Assembly: GCA_023231475.1 (NCBI GenBank) | Contig: JALJEE010002600.1 | Coordinates: forward strand, 1 to 21,342 | Length of the DNA stretch: 21,342 nt | Direction of reading: 5' to 3' | Source: Seison nebaliae | Taxonomy: Eukaryota > Rotifera > Pararotatoria > Seisonacea > Seisonidae | Shown here: piece after piece, positions 17,100 to 21,342 of the stretch | Numbering within the stretch: the stretch's first letter is position 1 | How the letters are laid out: every line of letters begins with the position of its first letter | Position numbers and translations under genes: made by a program | Notes under the pieces: generated by a model | What the model was told of the DNA's origin: nothing | What the model saw: the letters and a program-made list of their open reading frames with translations, nothing else | Databases searched by the model: none

Positions 17100-18340
17100 C
17101 AAAATTAAAGAACATAAGGGAAAATTAAAGTGAGTGTTAAGAAACGGAAACGTAGGTGCATTTTTTTAATTCTGTATATTCTGGTTTTTAATTTTTTAAC
17201 AATATAGTACACAAGTTGTGAAAATTTTTTAAAAAAAATTAAGTTCTAATTAAAAAACATATGTGTTCATCCAGGGTCGATTTTATCAATTATAATTAAT
17301 GGATCAGACGGTTAACCGACGGATTTTTGGATATTAATTGATATGGAACATGTTCAGGGATTACAATAGATGAGGTGCATTATAAACCTTTTCAATTGTT
17401 TAATAGAGTAATTCTCGTATATGATCATTTATTCATTCATATGTCAAGAATGAGTATATTCTTGAATTTGAGATTGTAAATTATAATTTGTAATCCGACG
17501 AATATTGGGAATGAATTAAGTGGAATTGGTGGGAAGTTCAAACCTAAAAAGATCTTCTTAAAAATTCCTCAATTCCTCCACCGTCTTCTTTAGTTGCGGT
17601 CCGATGCAATTGGGCCATAAACGCAAATTATGTTAATATTTTTCATTTTCTTTTGTCTAATTTTATTAGTCGAAAAACCCAGCGATACAAAACGGGACTA
17701 TCAAAATCATCTGATCTGATCCACTTAGACGGATTACTACTTGATTGTTATTTTGTCCACCCGTATTTCAGTTCTGTTACTCATTAAGTTTAATATTTAT
17801 TTGTCTTTTTAATTTTATGATGTGTTAAATTTAAACTTTCCTTTTCTCAAGAATTTAATATTCTTACGGTATTTAATCTTAACGCACACATTTTATGAAC
17901 AATTTTAAGTCTCATAATTTGCTGAGAAGAAGCGTCAAGATTAGGAAGCTTCCAAAAAGAAAACCTAACAGGAAGTATTTATTCCATTCTAATTGTTATC
18001 TAATTCTGCTATTCTTCCTTACTGCAAGTAATAATTATGTATCTGTTGAGACTTAAATATATTATTGTATTCATTTCATTCATTTATTTCACGTTTAAAC
18101 TTTCTTCTGTTCCTAAATAATTTTTAAAAATTAAATGTTTATTTTGGAACGGGATCCTTGAAAATCTTTTGGAGAGAAAGAATTTCACATAATCACCTTT
18201 AGAAAAAGAGATAACTATAGCAAATTTGGAAGAAATTTAAAGAACTTTTTCGTATAAATAAAAGTCATTTCCTATTTTTATTTGGAAAGAGGAGAACTTT
18301 TTGAAAATTCAATTTCTTATTATACAGAAAATTAAATTTA
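17100..18340. other. Intergenic stretch between divergent genes D and E1
   Basis: Gene D reads left and E1 reads right, so this 1.2 kb must hold both upstream regions. I see no gene, tRNA or clear repeat. The sequence ttattatacag at 18318-18328 looks like a splice acceptor and stands 22 bases before the E1 ATG. Confidence 0.45.
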
Positions 18341-18350
18341 TTGGATAACG

Positions 18351-19070
18351 ATGGAACAAATAAGTAAATACGGTCCTATTCTTCTACCTATGATCGTTAA
18401 TTCTTTCGAAACTTGTTGGAAACTGCTTAAGAAACATAAATTGGAGAAATGTATGGAGACGCATGTTAAGGCACTGTTTGAAAAACATGGACATATGAAG
18501 GAATATCGTATTCTTATAGATGCAGTAAAAAAAAACAGACTAAATGCATTGACAATAGTCGAATGGTTTGCTAAAATTCAAAAAAATATCAAAACGGAGT
18601 TGATCAATTTGGTACTTAGCAGAATAATCGACTATCTCAACGATTTAAAAGGTAAAAAAACTGAAAGATGTATAGAAAATTTGTGCCTTGAAGTAGGTAA
18701 TGGTGGAATCTTATTCGGTTCATTAGAGCCTGATGACGAGATCCAAACAAGATTGCATTTAAAGAAATACATGAAAATAACAAATTATTCACGATCTAAT
18801 GGAGTGGTCGAAATAATGCATCAACTAGGTAAATATAAAATCAATGCGACGAAAATTTCACGGGTGGATAGATATAATGATATGAAAGAGATTAAGACCG
18901 AACATGCAATATTTATTATAACTATGAATGGGGTGGAATTCGAGAAGGCATTCCTTGCACACGTATGGCATGAAGGTACATCCGCCCAATATTATCATGA
19001 TAATGAAAATACCGAAAAATTTTTGAGAAACCAATGTACCGATGTATGGGTTGACGATGCCATATGGTAA
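18351..19070 (+). CDS. Gene E1: unrecognised 239-residue protein, paralogue of E2
   Basis: I do not recognise this family. It is a single uninterrupted exon from ATG 18351 to TAA 19070. It has no signal peptide and no membrane helix. The N-terminal half is predicted helical and Lys-rich (FETCWKLLKKHKLEKCMETH at about 19-38). The centre has RIIDYLNDLK and GGILFGSLEPDDE. The C-terminal half has KISRVDR and the strand-like AIFIITMNGVEFEKAF. Residues 204-229 hold the most conserved block (VWHEGTSAQYYHDNENTEKF, then LRNQC), whose Trp, three His, Cys and acidic residues could form a metal site or fold core. It shares this whole layout with E2, 1.3 kb downstream on the same strand. E1 has an insertion around 124-130 and eight more C-terminal residues (TDVWVDDAIW). 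It is intronless, unlike genes to its left. A splice-acceptor-like ttattatacag lies 22 bases before the ATG, so a 5' UTR intron or trans-splice site is possible. Confidence 0.85.
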   Translation: MEQISKYGPILLPMIVNSFETCWKLLKKHKLEKCMETHVKALFEKHGHMKEYRILIDAVKKNRLNALTIVEWFAKIQKNIKTELINLVLSRIIDYLNDLKGKKTERCIENLCLEVGNGGILFGSLEPDDEIQTRLHLKKYMKITNYSRSNGVVEIMHQLGKYKINATKISRVDRYNDMKEIKTEHAIFIITMNGVEFEKAFLAHVWHEGTSAQYYHDNENTEKFLRNQCTDVWVDDAIW

Positions 19071-19099
19071 ATCATCGTTATATGTGAATGTGGTAATTT

Positions 19100-20390
19100 G
19101 AGATATGCGGAAATGCTTATATTTATTATTTATATAACTTTTATTTATTAACAAATATTTGATTTTACCATTATTATTTATTAGAATTCTCGCCGGTATA
19201 AATTAGAAAATTAATTGAAATATGTCCGGTCTTATATTTTATTTCCGGTTAATTTATTTAATCATTTGATTGATTCACCTAGTGAGTTAACTTAGTTTTT
19301 ATTTAATTTAAGTTTTTCATATTTTGTTCCGATATATTTCTTCACAGAACGTATCGGATCAATTAGTTCACAGAGACCACTCGATTATCAGAATATTTCA
19401 GAACCAGGTTATTTCTTATTAAATAGGTAAATTATATTTTTTATATTTCTTCATAGGACGTATCGGATCAATAAGTTCACCGAGACCCAATTTTTTTCCC
19501 CAATATTTATGATTTTTCTTATTTTGTATTTTTTAGGCGTTGGACTCAAGAATAATATCGGACCTTCGGATATTAGAAAATATGTGTCGAATTTCTTTCC
19601 ACAACTTTCGCAAAAAAACATTTAAAAGATTTTTGTAATTTTTTCTTTCTTCTCTTTCCCATTTGTAATAAAAATTTTAAATTGATTTATTGTGTATAAA
19701 TGAACACATTATTGTAACTCCACATATATATTACATATATTATCGTGTATATAAAACTACAGTTATTTAAAAAAACATTCAAAGTTAAAATAGTAATAAT
19801 AATAATAATTGTAAGTAATACGCATTAAAAACACATCAGATTTAATCGTTTTATTAACCTCTAAAATGAACGCTTTTTGACTTTTAATTTAGAACGTCGA
19901 AAACCAACGATACGGTCACACTCATATAGCATTTAATACATAATAACAACATAATATAGTTGAACCTCCTAACATAACTTTTTTTTAACGTTTTAACAAC
20001 ATTGAATTGCTAACAGGGTTATTTCTTTATTTAAAAAATTGTCCCCGTGAGGATTTGTTCTTATAAATAAAAAAAAAAGAATATAAGAATCTTTAATTAT
20101 ATTTTCGAAATCTCTTTTTAAGATTGTTTTCATTTAAAATTGTTTATTTTAGAATTACAACCTTCAAAATGTTGAAAGAAGAAATTTTCCCATTAACAAA
20201 AAAAAAGTTTAACTTCTTTTTACTTTAATAACTTGTCATACTTGTATGTACTAGTTAGACTATTAAACTTTATAAAATTATTTAAACTATTATTAGGGAA
20301 TACATTTGGATGTAAAACATTTCATTTGATTTATTCAGATGGTTATTCTACTTAAGGTTATTCAAAATAAATTCAAAGAACTATCTCTTT
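19100..20390. other. Spacer between E1 and E2
   Basis: There is no gene. It contains the 109-base-spaced direct repeat at 19333-19487 and otherwise AT-rich DNA with (aat) runs near 19795. Probable poly(A) signals for E1 lie in the AT-rich run after 19120. Confidence 0.5.
19333..19487. repeat. Direct repeat of about 46 bases, 109 bases apart
   Basis: Copy 1 (19333-19379) and copy 2 (19442-19488) share cgtatcggatcaa and agttca..gagacc, with about five mismatches in 47 positions. The spacers differ. It looks like a partial tandem duplication or a pair of subterminal repeats. It is located 3' of E1. Confidence 0.7.
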
Positions 20391-20407
20391 AAATTTGTAT
20401 AAGGGAA

Positions 20408-21079
20408 ATGTTGGCGACACCTTCTGTTCCCGTAGTTGTGAAAGTTCTGGAAACATGTTGGAACCTGTTTTTAAAACACGAAATTCGAGAGTGGTGGCAC
20501 CTATATATTCCTCCTCTATTTAAAGAATATAACCGTGAGAACATTTATATGTTGTTGAAAACGATAACTGGAGTTGACAAAGCATACGATCTATATAACC
20601 AGATTGTGCAATCAGCGACTGATTTATTTCTTCGAATCGATCCAGTTATTGGAAAAATTGTTGGAAAACTGTGTAATGTTATCGATTATTTGAATAACCC
20701 AAAAACCGAAATAAATGAAGATAATATAAGAAAATTGTTCAATGAAGTTGATCGACCTGGAATTATTTTTGGAACTGCCGTTCGTTTAGAATATTTAAAA
20801 GTAACTGGATACCTAAGATTGTGTGGTATAGAAAAATTACGATTACATCTATCTAAATATGGAATTAAGCCGAAAGCAATTTCAAGAATAGATAAACTTG
20901 AGAATCAGACACCAATTAAAAGTCAGATTGCAGTATTCATTATACGAATGGAAGAAGAAGAATTCAAGAAAGCTTTCAATCAAAACATATGGCATAGAGG
21001 TACATCTATTCAACATTATCATCCTAACGAAGATACCGAAAAAATTTTCCGTAATCAATGCACCACAGAATACTATTAG
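20408..21079 (+). CDS. Gene E2: unrecognised 223-residue protein, paralogue of E1
   Basis: This is the same unnamed family as E1, in one exon from ATG 20408 to TAG 21079, with no signal peptide or clear membrane helix. Shared landmarks in order are LETCWNLFLKHEIREWWHLY at about 14-33, NVIDYLNNPKTE, PGIIFGTAV, LSKYGIKPKAISRIDK, AVFIIRMEEEEFKKAF and the C-terminal block at 193-218 (IWHRGTSIQHYHPNEDTEKI, then FRNQC). In that block 17 of 26 positions are identical to E1, clearly more than in the N-terminal half. E2 ends five residues later. An AATAAA lies at 21136, about 57 bases after the stop, a suitable polyadenylation signal. Its start has no adjacent splice-acceptor-like motif, in contrast to E1. 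The conserved charged and aromatic residues suggest a functional fold in both copies; the reaction or partner is unknown. Confidence 0.85.
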   Translation: MLATPSVPVVVKVLETCWNLFLKHEIREWWHLYIPPLFKEYNRENIYMLLKTITGVDKAYDLYNQIVQSATDLFLRIDPVIGKIVGKLCNVIDYLNNPKTEINEDNIRKLFNEVDRPGIIFGTAVRLEYLKVTGYLRLCGIEKLRLHLSKYGIKPKAISRIDKLENQTPIKSQIAVFIIRMEEEEFKKAFNQNIWHRGTSIQHYHPNEDTEKIFRNQCTTEYY

Positions 21080-21135
21080 AGTGCCGATACGAACCAACTG
21101 AACTGAATTAACTAATATTTTCATCTACATTTTTA

Positions 21136-21141
21136 ATAAAC
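21136..21141 (+). terminator. Polyadenylation signal of E2
   Basis: AATAAA about 57 bases after the E2 stop codon, followed by a second A/T-rich cluster. Canonical for animal mRNAs. Confidence 0.5.
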
Positions 21142-21186
21142 ATAATAAATTATATAAAATATAATGCATTATATTCAAAGTATGTA

Positions 21187-21342
21187 TTTTTTTTTTTTTT
21201 AATTTTTTATTTATTATAAAATCAAATCCCCTCGGGGTAAATTAAAAAGAAAATAAGATAACTGGCTGTACACATTATCATTTATAAGTTTTCTTCCAAT
21301 TTCAATTTCATCTCGTAAATAAGACGGAATAAGAGATGTAAT
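21187..21342 (-). mobile_element. LINE-like 3' end, or terminus of an unknown gene, cut by the window edge
   Basis: On the minus strand the sequence runs into TTTACCCCGAGGGGATTTGA, then ATAATAAATAAAAAATT and an A run at 21200-21187. This is the same plan as at 6176-6320: hairpin (CCCCGAGGGG), AATAAA and an A-rich tail. The minus frame is open from the window edge for over 40 codons (SLIPSYLRDEIEIGRKLIND, then FNLPRGDLIL) and stops just after the hairpin. The shared terminal hairpin and tail favour a retrotransposon end. The open frame leaves room for a host gene whose 3' end was derived from one. Confidence 0.4.

Noticed and set aside
18858-19154. Minus-strand reading frame over the end of E1 (and the similar one over E2, 20882-21124)
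   Set aside because: Both are shadows of the conserved C-terminal halves of E1 and E2. Their mutual similarity comes from the sense-strand homology.

Overview
The window is nuclear DNA from a eukaryote, very probably a small-genome animal. It is strongly AT-rich. Its multi-exon genes are split by very short GT..AG introns, mostly 41-51 bases. It also carries remnants of animal-type DNA transposons (Mutator-like, a DDE_1-type and hAT) and two LINE-like 3' ends. One gene is a clear ARMH1 orthologue, a family known to me mainly from ciliated or flagellated eukaryotes. I cannot name the species; a compact invertebrate such as a rotifer or orthonectid would fit, but that is a guess.

Layout: 1-800 holds the 3' part of an unrecognised minus-strand gene that runs off the left edge. 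800-8,300 is mostly a transposon graveyard. It contains a palindromic MITE-like element (about 1.80-1.94 kb), a tRNA-Cys-derived pseudogene (2.6 kb), a broken Mutator-like transposase interrupted by a fragment of a second transposase and flanked by 14-base direct repeats (3.5-4.6 kb), a hAT fragment (5.6-6.0 kb), a LINE-like 3' end (6.2 kb), a foldback (6.4 kb) and about 1.5 kb of short degenerate arrays with a spacing near 31 bases (6.6-8.05 kb).

8.3-17.1 kb is a minus-strand gene cluster. It holds ARMH1 (7 exons, 426 residues), a single-pass membrane protein (gene A), an unresolved small gene (gene C), a paralogue of A with the same exon structure (gene B), and a probable secreted protein with a threonine-rich mucin-like tail (gene D). 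A and B are homologous along their whole length, from an N-terminal coiled region through a conserved QNI-WD block to a transmembrane helix near the C-terminus. I do not recognise the family.

17.1-21.34 kb carries two plus-strand, intronless paralogues (E1 and E2). Both end in a conserved block of the form WH-GTS-Q-YH-NE-TEK-RNQC, and I do not recognise this family either. A 109-base-spaced direct repeat lies between them, and a second LINE-like 3' end or gene terminus runs off the right edge.

The strongest new observations are: the two unnamed duplicated families (A/B and E1/E2); the splice-site style shared by three independent genes, with donors mostly GTT rather than GTRAGT and acceptors mostly TAG; the nested transposase fragment with exact flanking repeats; and the two LINE-like ends that share a compensated terminal hairpin.
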